Source: Culex pipiens pallens
Taxonomy: Eukaryota > Arthropoda > Insecta > Diptera > Culicidae
Direction: 5' to 3'
DNA length: 64,000 nucleotides
Assembly: GCF_016801865.2 (NCBI RefSeq)
Contig: NC_068938.1
Coordinates: forward strand, 197,241,077 to 197,305,076
Below the pieces are notes generated by a model, which saw nothing but the letters and a program-made list of their open reading frames with translations, had not been told where the DNA came from and made no database searches. Below are positions 21,888 to 34,258 of the stretch, piece after piece. A program made the translations under genes and the position numbers. The first letter of the stretch is position 1, and each line of letters opens with the position of its first letter.

Positions 21888-23530
21888 CAATTCCAGCTCA
21901 AATCAGGAATTTTTCTGATACTTTTGTACCCGACCCTCTCCGATTTCAATGAAACTTTGTAGACATGTTATCCTAGGCCTATATAAGCCATTTTTGTGCA
22001 TATGGAGCAAATAGTACTCGAGAATAACATTTGAGAAGGGCGTAAGGTATTTAAATATTTTTGTATTCTGTAATTTAAAAATTACTGTATCTCGAAGCCG
22101 TTGCGTCGTATCAAAAAGTGGTCAAAGACAAACTTGTAGGAAATTGGACGGGCTTTCTGGAAAAAATACACTGAAACAAAAATACACGCCACATCTATGA
22201 GATTTTTTGATTTTTAAGTCTAAAACTTAAATTTGAAGGTGATGTCATAAATTTTTTTCGTTCAAAATTTTTGAGAAAATAGCCTAAAATGTTACTAAAA
22301 GACTGACGAAAAATGCAGGATGGTATGTCCCTCCTAAAAAAATACAAAAATCATTTACTAAAACTGTTTTTTTGAAAAGTGGTCTAAACGTCATTTTTTT
22401 AAAAAAAAACCGGTAGTGGGAATCGATTCTCCAGACAATTTTACATAAAAGTCTCCATATTGACCATTGTCCTAAGTCCAATCCTTGTGAAGTTACAGCG
22501 GTTTTAAAAATAAAAATGTTGAAAAAATAGGTTTTTTGATGGTTTTTGGCAATTTCTATATGACCGACTTGATTTTTCAGTCACGGAAATATTTTTACCG
22601 GAAAGCTCGTCCAATTTCCCATAAGTTTGTCTTTGACCACATTTCAATTGGATGTATGGGCTTACAGATATAAGCTAATTACATTGCTCATAACTGAAAA
22701 CATAATATTTTTTCAGTGTAGTATAGTAAACTGGATAGTAAATTTGATTACGTAAATATAAAAACGATATAAATCAAAAAGCTGTCAAAGGCAAACTTAT
22801 GGGAAATTGGACGAGCTTTCCGGTAAAAATATTTACGAGACTGAAAAACCAAGTCTGTCATATAGAAAATGCCAAAAACCACAAAAAATCCCGTTTTTTC
22901 AACATTTTTATTTTTAAAACCGCTGTAACTTCACAAGGATTGGACTTAGGACAATGGTCAATATGGAGACTTTTATGTAAAATTATCTGGGGAATCGATT
23001 CCCACTACCGGTTTTTAAAAATTTTGACGTTTAGACCACTTTTCAAAAAAACAGTTTTAGTAAATGATTTTTGTATTTTTTTAGGAGAGACATACCATCC
23101 TGCATTTTTCGTCAGTCTTTTGGTAACATCTTAGGGTATTTCCTCAAAAATTTTGAGCGAAAAAAAATCGTGACATCACCTTCAAATTTAACTTTTAAAC
23201 TTAAAAATTGAAAAATGACATAAAAGTGGCGTGTATTTTTGTTTCAGTGTATTTTTATCAGAAAGCCCGTCCAATTTCCTACAAGTTTGTCTTTGACCAC
23301 TTTTTGATACGATGCAACGGCTTCGAGATACAGTAATTTTTAAATTGCAAAATACTAAAATATTTAAATACCTTACGCCCTTCTCAAATGTTATTCTCGA
23401 GTACTATTGGCTCCATATACACAAAAATGACTTATATAAGCCTAGGATAACATGTCTACAAAGTTTAATTGAAATCGGAGAGGGTCGGGTACAAAAGTAC
23501 CAGAAAAAATCCTGATTTGAGCTGGAATTG
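21888..23530. mobile_element. 1.64-kb fold-back element H
   Basis: The left arm (21888 to about 22640) and right arm (about 22780-23530) are inverted copies that begin CAATTCCAGCTCAAATCAGG. Shared landmarks include GGTCGGGTACAAAAGTACC-like, CGCCCTTCTCAAATG and TTGGACTTAGGACAATGG. The centre is near 22710. A short open frame reading LGQWSIWRLLCKI occurs in both arms but has no known domain and is part of the repeat. Confidence 0.8.
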
Positions 23531-24175
23531 CTCTCTTTTGATATGTTTTAGTAGACAAGAAGTCAATTTTTGATCTAAAAGCCTATAAGGTATGACGGAT
23601 GGTTTGTTTTTAGTCAAGTTATGTATTTTTTTGAAAAAAAAAAGTTTTTTAAATATCTGAAACACACACAAATCAAATTTTAGATTTAAAATTTATCCTA
23701 AATTGAAAAACACTGTTATTAAAATATATCTATTTTTTATGTTAAATTATTCAACAAAATTGTATTTTTGTAATTAAAAAAAATCCTTTTTAATTTTTAA
23801 AAAAATATTAAAAGCTATGATTTTTTGTTCAATTTACTCTGATTCAATTCGATCCGATGTTTGATTGCAAGGAGTGAAAATTCCTAAAATGAGCTTTTTA
23901 AGTTCTACCCAATTGACCCTCAATTTTCTATCGATGATATCATTAAATCCATTGATCAGATTTTCAATGTTTACTTGTGTTATATTTTCTCAATTTTTAA
24001 TAAAAAAATATTTTCAAATGTTTAAATTTACAATTAACATTGCAATAGCGCCAAATGATATGATTTAAGATCATTTGAAATGAAAGACTAGGAACATGAC
24101 AACAAAGATGGCTATGTTAGTGGTGGAGTATTGATTCTGCACAGACTCAACTCGAAGGGAAGCATGAAGTTTAGG
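23531..24175. repeat. Family A remnant and unassigned AT-rich DNA
   Basis: Family A words continue to about 23760; nothing is recognised from there to 24175. Confidence 0.35.
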
Positions 24176-24400
24176 GTCCCCAGAAATACGTGCACTTTGA
24201 ATTTTTCAAAAATATTACACAGGACCGAATGGATTTTCTCCAAAGTTTGTATGAAGAATTAGTGCTGTTCGCTACTTCCACATGTTGCTGCATGCAATTT
24301 TTGCTTGTTTGCAACAGCGACGAACCGCTCTTATTCTCCATACAAACTGTCTGAATATTTTTGAAACATTCAAAATGCACGTGTTTGCAATGTAACAAAC
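24176..24400. mobile_element. Short palindromic MITE
   Basis: ACGTGCACTTTGAATTTTTC (24188 onward) is inverted at about 24350-24392 as GAAACATTCAAAATGCACGT, with about 40 bp of imperfect pairing. The ends are not sharply defined. Confidence 0.5.
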
Positions 24401-24594
24401 TCGCATTTGACAAATTTGAAATTGATGAACTCAAATTAAATCTGAACAATATGATGAAATGTAAAAAAAAACTAATAAAGTTTTGTAGCTATCCTGGAGT
24501 TTTTGTTTCATATCGTCGAGGAATCCATTTATATAAAACCCAACAAAATGGTACCCATTAAACCAACAAAAATTCCGTTACTCAAGATTCACTA

Positions 24595-24778
24595 TCCAGG
24601 TTTTTAAGCGAAGATGGCGTTCGAATTGTGAACGTCCGAAATGTCAGAATCGCTCAGTAGCACCAACATTAGAAAAAATGTGGCTGTCATGCCATGGCAC
24701 ACTTTATTCGTAATGTTGGTTGACTTTGACATTTCGGGCGTTCACAATTCGAACGCCATCTTCGCTTAAAAATCTGGA
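24595..24778. mobile_element. 184-bp palindromic MITE, TA duplication
   Basis: Inverted ends of over 50 bp start TCCAGGTTTTTAAGCGAAGA and continue TGGCGTTCGAATTGTGAACG. TA lies on both sides (24593-24594, 24779-24780). Confidence 0.8.
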
Positions 24779-24789
24779 TATGAAACAAT

Positions 24790-25780
24790 AAAACCGCACA
24801 CCGAATTCAAACGAAGCTGTCTCAGAAACTCGCCCCAAAGTTCGTTCCAGATTTATGCGCGACAACAACAACAAGACGACGCGTCTGGGTCGAGTCCGGG
24901 ATCTCTGGTGTGGGTCGTAAATAGAACCGATCCCCGGTCTTCCGCCACACCACGTGTCCCTCCGTGTGTGCGTCTCATGCGCGTGGTAAGTCGGCAAGAT
25001 CAAACAAGACTCAGCAGGCAGATATATTCAATATGGCATTATATAGGTAGCTCGTCTTTTCTGGGACTGGCGTGGCAAACGGGAATCGGTTCCACCGGCG
25101 TAGGGGTACTTGACCTACTTTTGACACCCTTGAGATACGCGCGTAGTTCAAGTGGTTGAAGGGTTTGGAGTTGGCTACCTACGGATGTTAAATTTGCCTA
25201 CGCGTTGTTCCGGAAGCTGTGCATCATTGCGAGCTATTGACGCGTGCCCGACGGAACATAACCCTCAATGAGGAAACATAACCCTCTCTTCCCACAGTGA
25301 CATCGACGACATGGCGTACTAACCAGCGGCAATAACAAACGATAAAAAATGTGTTCATTTTCCCGCCGTTTGTCCCCCCATTTGATGTTGCGTGTCTTTT
25401 TTAAATACCGCCGCCGCCGCCATCATTCTTGAACTGGCTGGATGTAGGTCTATCATTGATGCTCCTTCTGGTCTTACGCCGTGGGCTAGAGGAGCATCCA
25501 TTGAACATGGAGGCAGACTGTTGTAGCTGTAATAATGAGTTTCCGGTTCGTTGACATTCTTAACCGGCGGCAGGTCGCAACACCATCATTACGGTAGATT
25601 GAAGAAAGATTAAAAGTGTTGTCTGCATGCCGTGTTAGAATAATTGTTGGAGATGTTGATGGTGTGAAGAGAGGTGTGTTTAGCTTGGCTTATTTCAATT
25701 AGCTCGCCTGACCTTTATCGCCAAAAAAGACAGTACTGAAAAGTACTTTTTAGCATTAATTTGAGTACTGAACAGTTCAA
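24790..25780. other. Single-copy island, no gene recognised
   Basis: GC-rich in part (24830-25300) with a CCG run near 25410. GCGTG/GTAAGTCGG at 24986 is a good donor-like site, but no exon with matching phase for arrow precedes it. No domain-bearing frame. Confidence 0.35.
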
Positions 25781-25794
25781 CTTTTCAGCAAGTG

Positions 25795-26851
25795 TAGTGC
25801 GTCCATCCCGGGAATTCCCGGGACAAAATCCCGGGATTTTTCTCCAAAACCGGGAATTCCCGAATCCCGGGATTTTTAAATTTTGTCCCGGGAATTCCCG
25901 AAATCGAAAACAAATCAAAGTTTGGTTTGGAAACTCCGATTTGGTTGTGGAAAAAGAGGAATAGTTGAATACTTAGTACTCGATAAGAATTTTAAAGCAT
26001 TCAAATTTGTATACGGCATGTATCAGCATTAATTTGGCTTGTTAGGGAAAATTGCTGAAAATTTAGTTTGCTGATCCGCAAACTGCCTTGCGCTTTCAAT
26101 ATTTTCTATTGAATTTTATTTATTATAAAAAAGAATTGGTATTATATTTTCGTATATTCATGACTTGAAACTTAAAAAAAAACAAATTTAATTATTTCAT
26201 CAAAAACAAGCATCTGTAGCAAATCAGGACAAAAGTAATGAATTTAGACTGCTGTTTTAGCCATTTTTTACATAATGTTCTGATTGTTTTGATTGACTTT
26301 AGTTACAACAGGAATATTACAAAACAATTAGTACATCGATTTCTAAATTTATTGCTCTAAAATCTCCTGTATCTATTCAGACTGCAGTCCCGATTATCTC
26401 CAGTTGGCGGTAGTGACTTAGGGAAAAAATTTAAAATATGTTTTAATATAAAACATAAAATTCTAAACTTATCAAAAGTGTTGTTGTTTAAGACAGTTTC
26501 AATGAAATTGTTTAAGCTTTTGTAGCCATGTTATATAAATAAATAAAAAAGAAATATATATAAAATTGCGGTTCATTCAAATTCCAAAGCATAACACAGA
26601 GAGATTTTCAATGTATTTTAAGCTATCTTAAAAACTGCTGTCCTTGTTAAGATTGAAGTGTAAATTATCACCAATTACCAGTTTTGAGCTAATTCTGTAA
26701 TTTTAGGTTTGAAAAACACAACAAGTATAATGAAAACATAGATTTCATTACAGCTTCAAAAATTTCCCGGGATCCCGGGAATTCCCGAGATTCCAAAAAT
26801 ATTATTCCCGTTTCCCGGGAATTTAAAAACCCGGGAAAATTGGACGCCCTA
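25795..26851 (+). mobile_element. hAT-type non-autonomous element J, copy 1
   Basis: The ends are TAGTGCGTCCATCCCGGG and the inverse of TAGGGCGTCCAATTTTCCCG. The flanks AGCAAGTG (25787-25794) and AGCAATTG (26852-26859) are 8-bp direct repeats with one change. Clusters of CCCGGGAATTCCCG palindromes lie just inside each end. No transposase. An 8-bp duplication with TAG ends points to hAT. Confidence 0.85.
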
Positions 26852-26859
26852 AGCAATTG

Positions 26860-27239
26860 TATCCAAAAGTAAAACTTTTCAATGCATTCAAGCTGAGAAA
26901 CAAACGTTTCACTGTAAAAATCTAATTAATATTTATCCAACTTGGTAAACATCGGTGGATAGATGTGCCTGTAACCATAAAAAATAAATAAATAAATACA
27001 AAATGGCGTTTCCCTTGTGCAGAACACGAAGCCAGCTTCGGTTGAAATTTCAATTTTAAGCATTTGTGCCTGCTTCAAATCTAAAAAAAAATATTCCAAG
27101 CCAATTCCAACATTTCAATTAAAAAACTATTGGAAAATGCATTTGAAATCCGTACAGTTGATATGCAATATTCAATTTTAAAAAGTTTGATTTGACGAAA
27201 AAAAATACTTTTGCGAAAACTGTTTGCGGTTAAACCGCA
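26860..27239. other. AT-rich sequence, nothing assigned
   Basis: Contains a short AAATAAATAAATA run near 26980. No gene seen. Confidence 0.35.
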
Positions 27240-27365
27240 GAATTCATACATGGTAGAGAGAATAACCAACTCACACGAAATCGGGAAAAGTTGCCCCGAC
27301 CCCTCTTCGATTTGCGTAAAACTTTGTCCGAAGGGGTAACTTTTGTCCCTGATCACGAATCCGAG
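27240..27365 (-). repeat. Family Q repeat, part right of its J insertion
   Basis: Minus-strand sequence CGTGATCAGGGACAAAAGTT continues a repeat whose other half is at 31478-31690 and whose uninterrupted version is at about 58890-59200. Confidence 0.7.
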
Positions 27366-28084
27366 TAGCGCGTCCAATTTTCCCGGGTTTTGAATTTCCC
27401 GGGAAACGGGAAAAATATTTTTAAAATCCCGGGAATTCCCGGGATCCCGGGAAATTTTTGAAACAGTCATAAAATCTATGTTTTCATTATATTTGTTATG
27501 TTTTCAAGCTTAAAATCATAGAATTAGCTCAAAATATTAATTGGTGATAATCTACACTTAAATCGAAACAAGAACAGCTGAGTTATTGATGCAGTTTGGT
27601 TCAAAATCGTGTGCTCTTTCCGAAAAGCTTATAACATCCAGTACTTTGTTCTAGAAATCAGGAGGCAATCCAGTTTTTCCGTGAAAACTTAACACGTAGC
27701 CTTATGTATGGGACAAACTTCAAATGCGTTTTTCTCAGCTTGCTGTTTTTGCATATGGGACAATTATGCGAACATGAGCAGAGCAGTTTTTAGATAGCTT
27801 AAAAGAAATTAAAAAATATTTTTTTATCTGTATTGTGCTTCGGATTTTAAATAAACCACAAATTTAAAAACACTGTGATTCAAATTCAATATGTATTTTA
27901 TACATATATTTCTTTTATTTATTTTTTTATGGCGTGACTAGAAAAGCCAGACAAATTCCTTTGAAAATGTATAAAAACAAGAAGCGAAAACAAATAAAAT
28001 AATACCGGTCAATGTAAAATTTTAGATAGGTTTTGAATTTCATGTTTTATATAAAACATATTTACATAATCATGGTATTATTAC

Positions 28085-28275
28085 ATCTGGGAAGGGGTAC
28101 ATCTTTTATGTCAGAAAAAGGTGTAATTTTACCTCTGGAAATGTGTAATTTTACCACTTTTCTGGTGTAATGTCACTTTTTCAGTCAAAATTGAGGTAAA
28201 ATTACATCATAAAAGAGGTAATATTCAACCTTCCAAAATTACAGCTTCCAAATTTAAATTATTTTTTTCTGTGTA
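28085..28275. mobile_element. Short MITE-like insert with GTAATTTTACC words
   Basis: GTAATTTTACC and GGTAAAATTAC recur in alternating orientation. The stretch is absent from the corresponding part of J copy 1. The right end reads TTTTTTCTGTGTA; a matching left end was not found. Confidence 0.45.
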
Positions 28276-28377
28276 CTGCCAGCTGCGGAATTTCGAGACA
28301 ACAGTCGAATAGTTACAGGAGATTTTAGATCAATAAATTTGGACATCGATGTACTGATTGTTTTGTTCTGTTCCTGT

Positions 28378-28812
28378 CTAATCTAATCTAATCTAATCTA
28401 ACCCTAGCGCAGCCAGTCTTTCGAGGGCATCCTGGAGAATGCCTTAGGTTGATTGACGCCTAGCATCTTCTTGTCATTATCAACATTTGCAGTGCGCCAT
28501 TGCATTAACATGCATTGAAACATCACAAACGTCGAAACGGCCAGGCCAACTGCGTAAAGTTTACCGCAAAGATGATTCGTTGAACTGGATTGAATTTGAA
28601 CACGAATATTCAAACAGCAATACAGTTCTGAATCTACAGGGGAGGAAGAAACGTGGGGATCCCCCGCTCACGTTCCTGTTTTATAGGCAATAAATCGTTG
28701 GAAGCCACCATGCTAAGAAGTTTTGGTGCTCCGGGACCCTCGGGGATGGGACATTGTATTTCCACAAATGCCCTGGACACTATTTGCCGTGGTTATAGCG
28801 CCACAACTCGCT
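28378..28812 (-). mobile_element. Retroposon with TTAGA tail and 24-bp target duplication
   Basis: On the minus strand the 435-bp insert ends in about four TTAGA units. A 24-nt direct repeat starting CTGATTGTTTTG (28354-28377 and 28813-28836) flanks it exactly, the hallmark of target-primed reverse transcription. The interior has no reverse transcriptase; it is either a SINE-like element or a 5'-truncated LINE end. It resembles part of 61990-62055 (GTTTACCGCA, GAATCTACAGGGGAG). Confidence 0.8.
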
Positions 28813-28952
28813 CTGATTGTTTTGTTCTGTTCCTGTTTTAATGAAGTCAATCAACACATTATGCAAAAATGGCATCAACAGCTGTCTTAATTCATGAAAA
28901 ACAATTTTATATATTATTTTCTCAAATTTAAAATCATAATTATACGTAAATA

Positions 28953-31186
28953 TGAGTAATTCTCGCTGAAAGTGGACCACTATTTACACAAGGTGCTCAA
29001 AAATCAAAAGCAATGTACTTTTCCAATAGCCCCCACCAAGTTATGAACGAAACCATGTTTGGTTGGTTAAATTTGTCCTCACCTCGGCGCCACGAAGCTA
29101 AAACATTTTTTTTAGTTGGTAATTTTTTGACTAAGTCGCGCCTACAAAACTGCTAATAACTTTGCAAAACTTCAACGAACCCTTGATGTTTAGGGGTGTT
29201 TTGGAAAGGAAATGAGCAGAGCTTTCGAATGAACTTGTCAGAAAAATACCGTTCCATACATTTTTAAGCCACAAAACACCAATGTATTTTTAAAAGTCAT
29301 TTTTGAAGGCCGGCGCCCCGCTTTATCGAAAAACTGACAAATCCATTCGAAAGCTGAGACGATTTCACATAAAGGACCAATAAATCTAAGGTGTATGTTC
29401 CTCCTATCTTTTTTAATCTAATTTTGATTCTGCGAGCGCAGCGCTCCGTTCGCATTTCGGGCACCCAAAATGTTGCAATTTGCTTGCCCCATTTTAAGGT
29501 TTTGTCAAAAAATATAGGTGCTCACTTTTTAAATGATAGTTTATTGTCCAAGGATCAAAATGCACTTTCGATAATTGACCAATATTTATGTTTTTGGGTT
29601 CTTCCAGGCAATTTAATGTCGAAAAATTGTTTTTTTATACTTTTTTTTTGTAAAATGCTCACTTACAATTGGTTGGACCTTTTTTTCAGTAGAACTAATG
29701 AATGTAGCATGTAGGAAATTTCACCACGGACATTTTTCTCTAAAAGAAAACGTAGTTTCGATACTCCAGTGCCAAGATATTTTAGTTTTAGTGAGAAAAA
29801 AAAGTGCCAATTTTACTAATTTTAACAAGCACGGCCTATTATTTACATGCGGCATATGTTTTGGAGGCCAGAGTATGGTTTCTTATAGTTATTTTGGTCG
29901 CTGAATTCGGATCTGGAATCAAATTTCAGATAAACAGTGATATTTTAGCACGCTCAAATATTTTTTGCGTGTATTCTCCAGAGCCACTTAGGGATCGGCA
30001 GCCTAAGCCGCTAACCACCGCGCCACAAGGCCTCTCAAAACAATCAGAAGTTGAAAAAAACAATCTGAATACAAAAATCCGTGAGTGAAATATCAACTAA
30101 AGGTGAGCGAAAGATGAAATATGACCGAATTCACTAGCGATTAGAATTACAGCATATTACCGCAAATAACTTTTGTGCGTGGCTCCAAATTTAACTGTTA
30201 ATCTGAAATTTGATTCCAAATCCGAATTCAGCGACCAAAATAACTATAAGAAACCATACTCTGGCCTCCAAAACATATGCCGCATGTAAATAATAGGCCG
30301 TGCTTGTTAATTCTGAGAAATTTGTAAAATTGGCACTTTTTTTTCTCACTAAAACTAAAATATCTTGGCACTGGAGTATCGAAACTACGTTTTCTTTTAG
30401 AGAAAAATGTCCGTGGTGAAATTTCCTACATGCTACATTCATTAGTTCTACTTAAAAAAGGTCCAACCAATTGTAAGTGAGCATTTTACAAAAAAAAAGT
30501 ATAAAAAAACAATTTTTCGACATTAAATTGCCTGGAAGAACCCAAAAACATAAATTTTGGTCAATTATCGAAAGTGCATTGTGATCCTTGGACAGTAAAC
30601 TATCATTTAAAAAGTGAGCACCTATATTTTTTGACAAAACCTTAAAATGGGGCAAGCAAATTGCAACATTTTGGGTGCCCGAAATGCGAACGGAGCGCTG
30701 CGCTCGCAGAATCAAAATTAGATTAAAAAAGATAGGAGGAACATACACCTTAGATTTATTGGTCCTTTATGTGAAATCGTCTCAGCTTTCGAATGGATTT
30801 GTCAGTTTTTCGATAAAGCGGGGCGCCGGCCTTCAAAAATGACTTTTAAAAATACATTGGTGTTTTGTGGCTTAAAAATGTATGGAACGGTATTTTTCTG
30901 ACAAGTTCATTCGAAAGCTCTGCTCATTTCCTTTCCAAAACACCCCTAAACATCAAGGGTTCGTTGAAGTTTTGCAAAGTTATTAGCAGTTTTGTAGGCG
31001 CGACTTAGTCAAAAAATTACCAACTAAAAAAAATGTTTAAGCTTTGTGGCGCCGAGGTGAGGACAAATTTAACCAACCAAACATGGTTTCGTTCATAACT
31101 TGGTGGGGGCTATTGGAAAAGTACATTGCTTTTGATTTTTGAGCACCTTGTGTAAATAGTGGTCCACTTTCAGCGAGAATTACTCA
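28953..31186. mobile_element. 2.2-kb near-perfect fold-back element I
   Basis: Arms of about 990 bp (28953-29938 and 30193-31186) are inverted copies with only occasional mismatches. They begin TGAGTAATTCTCGCTGAAAG. TA lies on each side (28951-28952, 31187-31188), and J copy 1 shows the empty site with a single TA near 26140. The 254-bp loop contains a tRNA-like SINE piece. Mirror-image open frames occur in both arms and have no known domain. Confidence 0.9.
29990..30036 (-). mobile_element. tRNA-derived SINE head fragment in the loop of element I
   Basis: The minus strand reads GGCCTTGTGGCGCGGTGGTT, then AGCGGCTTAGGCTGCCGATC, a box A-containing tRNA-like 5' half. No box B is obvious, so the fragment is truncated. 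Confidence 0.45.
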
Positions 31187-31477
31187 TATACTACTAAGTC
31201 TCTTAAAAATGTATAAAATTTAATAGAAAATATTTAAAGCGCTAGGCATTATGTAAACTAAAATTTTAATGCTTTAAAATTCTTATCGATTACTTAGTAT
31301 TCAACTTGTTATCTGTTTCCACAATGAAATCTGAATTTCAAGAATAAAATTTGATTTTTTTTTAATTTCGGGAATTTTCGAGACAAATTATAAAAAAAAT
31401 GCCGGGATTCGGGAATTCCCGGTTTTGGAAAAATCCCGTGATTTTTGTTCCGGTAAATTCCAGGGATGGACGCACTA

Positions 31478-31690
31478 AATCCGAGGTCCTTTTTTTGATA
31501 TCTCGTGACGGAGGGGCGGTACAACCCCTTCCATTTCTGAACATGCTAAAAAAGACAATAATTTGCAGCCTGAAAAGGCGATGAAATGGAAAATTGGTGT
31601 CAACAGAACTTTTATGCCAAATTTGACGCCCGATTTGAGGGCGTATTCAGAATTCTGAAAAAACGTATTTTTCATCGAAAAAAAAACACA
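31478..31690 (-). repeat. Family Q repeat, part left of its J insertion
   Basis: The minus strand carries GGCTGCAAATTATTG, then TACCGCCCCTCCGTCACGAG and ATATCAAAAAAAGGACC, matching 58900-59060 in order. Confidence 0.7.
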
Positions 31691-32290
31691 AAACAATGTT
31701 TTTGAAACTCTGCAATTTTCCGTTACTGTATGTCATTTTAAGGAAAAATTTAATGTACTTTTCAAATCTGCAATACCAGAAGGGTATTTTTTTTAATAAA
31801 AACTAATTTTTTCATTTCAAAATTTCGTTTTTTTTTCTATCTTGTCCTTCACTCTTGGGGCAATGACTGTCAATGATGGTTCTGAATTCAGAGTCCAGAA
31901 ATAGTAAATTGAAATGAAAAAATAATCACTATATGTAAAATGCTTCTACAAACAACACAAAGAAAACCATTTTTTGATTGAAACATTCTGAATCATGATT
32001 TGAATGTTTTTCTAAAACAATTTACAATTCACAATTTTCAACCAAATTGTCAAGTTATCCTGCAATATTTGCAAAGTTGAAGTTATCATATTTTGAACAT
32101 AAAAAAGACCAAAGCTTAAAAATATGTTGAACAAGCCTTAAAAATCATGTGTCAAAAATATATTTTATTTTATGTTTCGGATATATGTTAAAATTTGCAT
32201 AACTAAATATTTATTTTTTTTTATTTCTATTTTGGTTTGGATTTTGATAAATTTGCATTTAAACAATTGTTCTAAACTTTAAGGCAATCG
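31691..32290. other. AT-rich sequence, nothing assigned
   Basis: No gene, RNA or element boundary seen. Confidence 0.35.
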
Positions 32291-33780
32291 AATCATTTCC
32301 TTTAGGATTTTATTTTTATTTTTTAACGCAACCAATATAAAGATGACACTGATTATCTCGACCTCGTTGTGCTATCTTGTCGCACGTTGCTTTCCGTGCC
32401 GAAGAAAAACGCGTTTCAATGTTTGACCTTGATTGCACAAAACATAGAGCACGCACAATGTAAGCAATAACAAACACTTTTTGTTTGGTTGACCATTTTG
32501 TTAATTGTCCCGAAGTTTGGTTGCCGGAATCCTGAGTACTCGGGCATGTACGTGTGTCAAACGCGCTCCTGACCTGAAATCCAATTTTCAAGTTGTGCCA
32601 AAATAGCACGACAAGATTGAAACTTCTTGCATATGAAGAGTGACAACAATGCATGGAGTCAGAATATCTCAATGTGAAATCGAATTTGGGGATCTGTGAA
32701 GGTCAAAAGGTGAGGCATTGAGAGCTGCACAAAATGGCGTTCTTAACTCAGTTTGGCCCAAAATGCACGTGCGACATGATAGCACGATCATGTCGATCTA
32801 ATCCATTTTCGCTAAACAACCAGTGCCACATTTGCCCTTATACAAGTCCGCCCCGTTCAAGTCCACCCGCCAAACGCCCTTCACAGGTGAGATGCCAGAC
32901 GCCACTTATCGTTTCCTTTAACGTGCACTGCTCAGCCCAAGTGCATATGCGCCAACCTGTCCACCTTATCCAATGGCGCAACAACGCAACACTCTCCGTC
33001 TTCTGGCGGTGGCTGACGGATAGCGAAACATGATAATTTTCTCGTAGATTTATCTCCGAAGAGAGCCAGTTGGTTCGCCACAAATGGTTTCGAGCCGAGT
33101 TCCATTAGCGCAAAGGGACTAAACCAGAAATCGCGGTGCATCGGGGAGGTAACATTTGAAAAGGGTTAAAGTGATTAATTTTAGAATTTACAGAAAAATT
33201 ATGGAGACGGTTTTTGAAAAACCAATTTACCAAACTAGAACTTTCGAAAAGGTTATCTTTACGAAAAGTTACTTCCCCTTTTTCGCCAAGATCGTGCCAA
33301 AAGATACACATTCTGCACTACACACGATCATGGAGTGCGTACCAAGAACGGTGGGCACGCTTGGCAGGTCGTCGATCAAGTCCTGCGTCAAGATCTGCTG
33401 CGTAATTGAGACCTGTCAACGGAACGGGCCTCGTTCGTTTATCATCAGTTGGTTGGTTGGCTGGCTGTTGCACCGGATTAAGAAAAAAGAAAAATAAAGG
33501 GAACATCTGCACAGTTTTCAAATCGAACTTTAAAACCGGGGCACCCCTTTTTCGGTCGTGTGATGTGTTCTCTGATACAACTGGCATTTAACGCGCGTAA
33601 ATTTGTATGTCGGAGAGGTATCAATTACACGGTTATTTATTTCATTTGGTTGAAAAAAGAACTGGTGACAACGGGAGTTCGAATGGGTAATGTAGTAATG
33701 CCACGTGGTTGGTTGTCGAGGGTGTTGTATCAATTACACGGCACGTTGTCAACGGATTAAATCATTGGCATTTATATGGG
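32290..33780. other. Single-copy island, no gene recognised
   Basis: GC-balanced. Several open stretches of 60-120 codons on both strands (for example 32316-32672 minus, 33156-33497 plus) lack any domain. CTTCACAG/GTGAGA at 32886 is a weak acceptor-donor join. Confidence 0.35.
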
Positions 33781-34258
33781 GCAATCCAAATGCAATATAT
33801 TACATAATTTAAAATGTCTTAATGTTTTAAAAGAAAATGTTGAATTTATGTAAACTTATATGATATTGATTTTAAAAATAGATATTTCCAAAAATACAAA
33901 TTCTGATGAATTGCTTAGTATTCAAAAGTACTGCTTAAAATTCTACTTCGTAATAGCTCTAGCATTATTATTTTTTAAACTTGTGGCTGATTAGGTTTGA
34001 AAACACATTTTAATTGCTAAAACTTCATCGCTTCAGCTTTTATGTAAACAAAAATGCTTACTATTAGGCTAGTTAATGTTTTATTAGAAGTTTTTAATTA
34101 CCTATGATAACAAGACAACTTTGTAATTGTGCAAAAATGCATAATTTTTTAAATAAAATTAAAATTTGTTTTACGAAAAATATCCAGAAATGATATTTTA
34201 CACTATGTTTCATTAAAACCTGAAACTTTCAATTTAAACTTTAACTAATTTATCTACA
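33781..34258. other. AT-rich sequence, nothing assigned
   Basis: No feature seen. Confidence 0.35.

Larger units (their letters stand above)
27366..31477 (-). mobile_element. hAT-type element J, copy 2, carrying nested insertions
   Basis: In inverse orientation to copy 1, it has ends TAGCGCGTCCAATTTTCCCG (27366) and the inverse of TAGTGCGTCCATCCC (31477). A perfect 8-bp duplication AATCCGAG flanks it (27358-27365, 31478-31485). It has been enlarged from about 1.06 kb to 4.1 kb by at least three later insertions (28085-28275, 28378-28812, 28953-31186). Confidence 0.85.

Noticed and set aside
24961..24995. Possible first exon ending GCGTG/GTAAGTCGG
   Set aside because: The ATG CGC GTG frame ends in phase 0, whereas the arrow exon at 39627 needs a preceding exon with one leftover base; no signal peptide is encoded.
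29391..30748. Paired 100-codon frames MYVPPIFFNLILI in opposite orientation
   Set aside because: They are the two arms of fold-back element I; no known domain and no independent evidence of coding.
32840..32892. Second possible ratchet site, CTTCACAG/GTGAGA at 32886
   Set aside because: The upstream 40 nt contain many purines and the donor is weaker than GTAAGT; no downstream donor of comparable strength was noticed.
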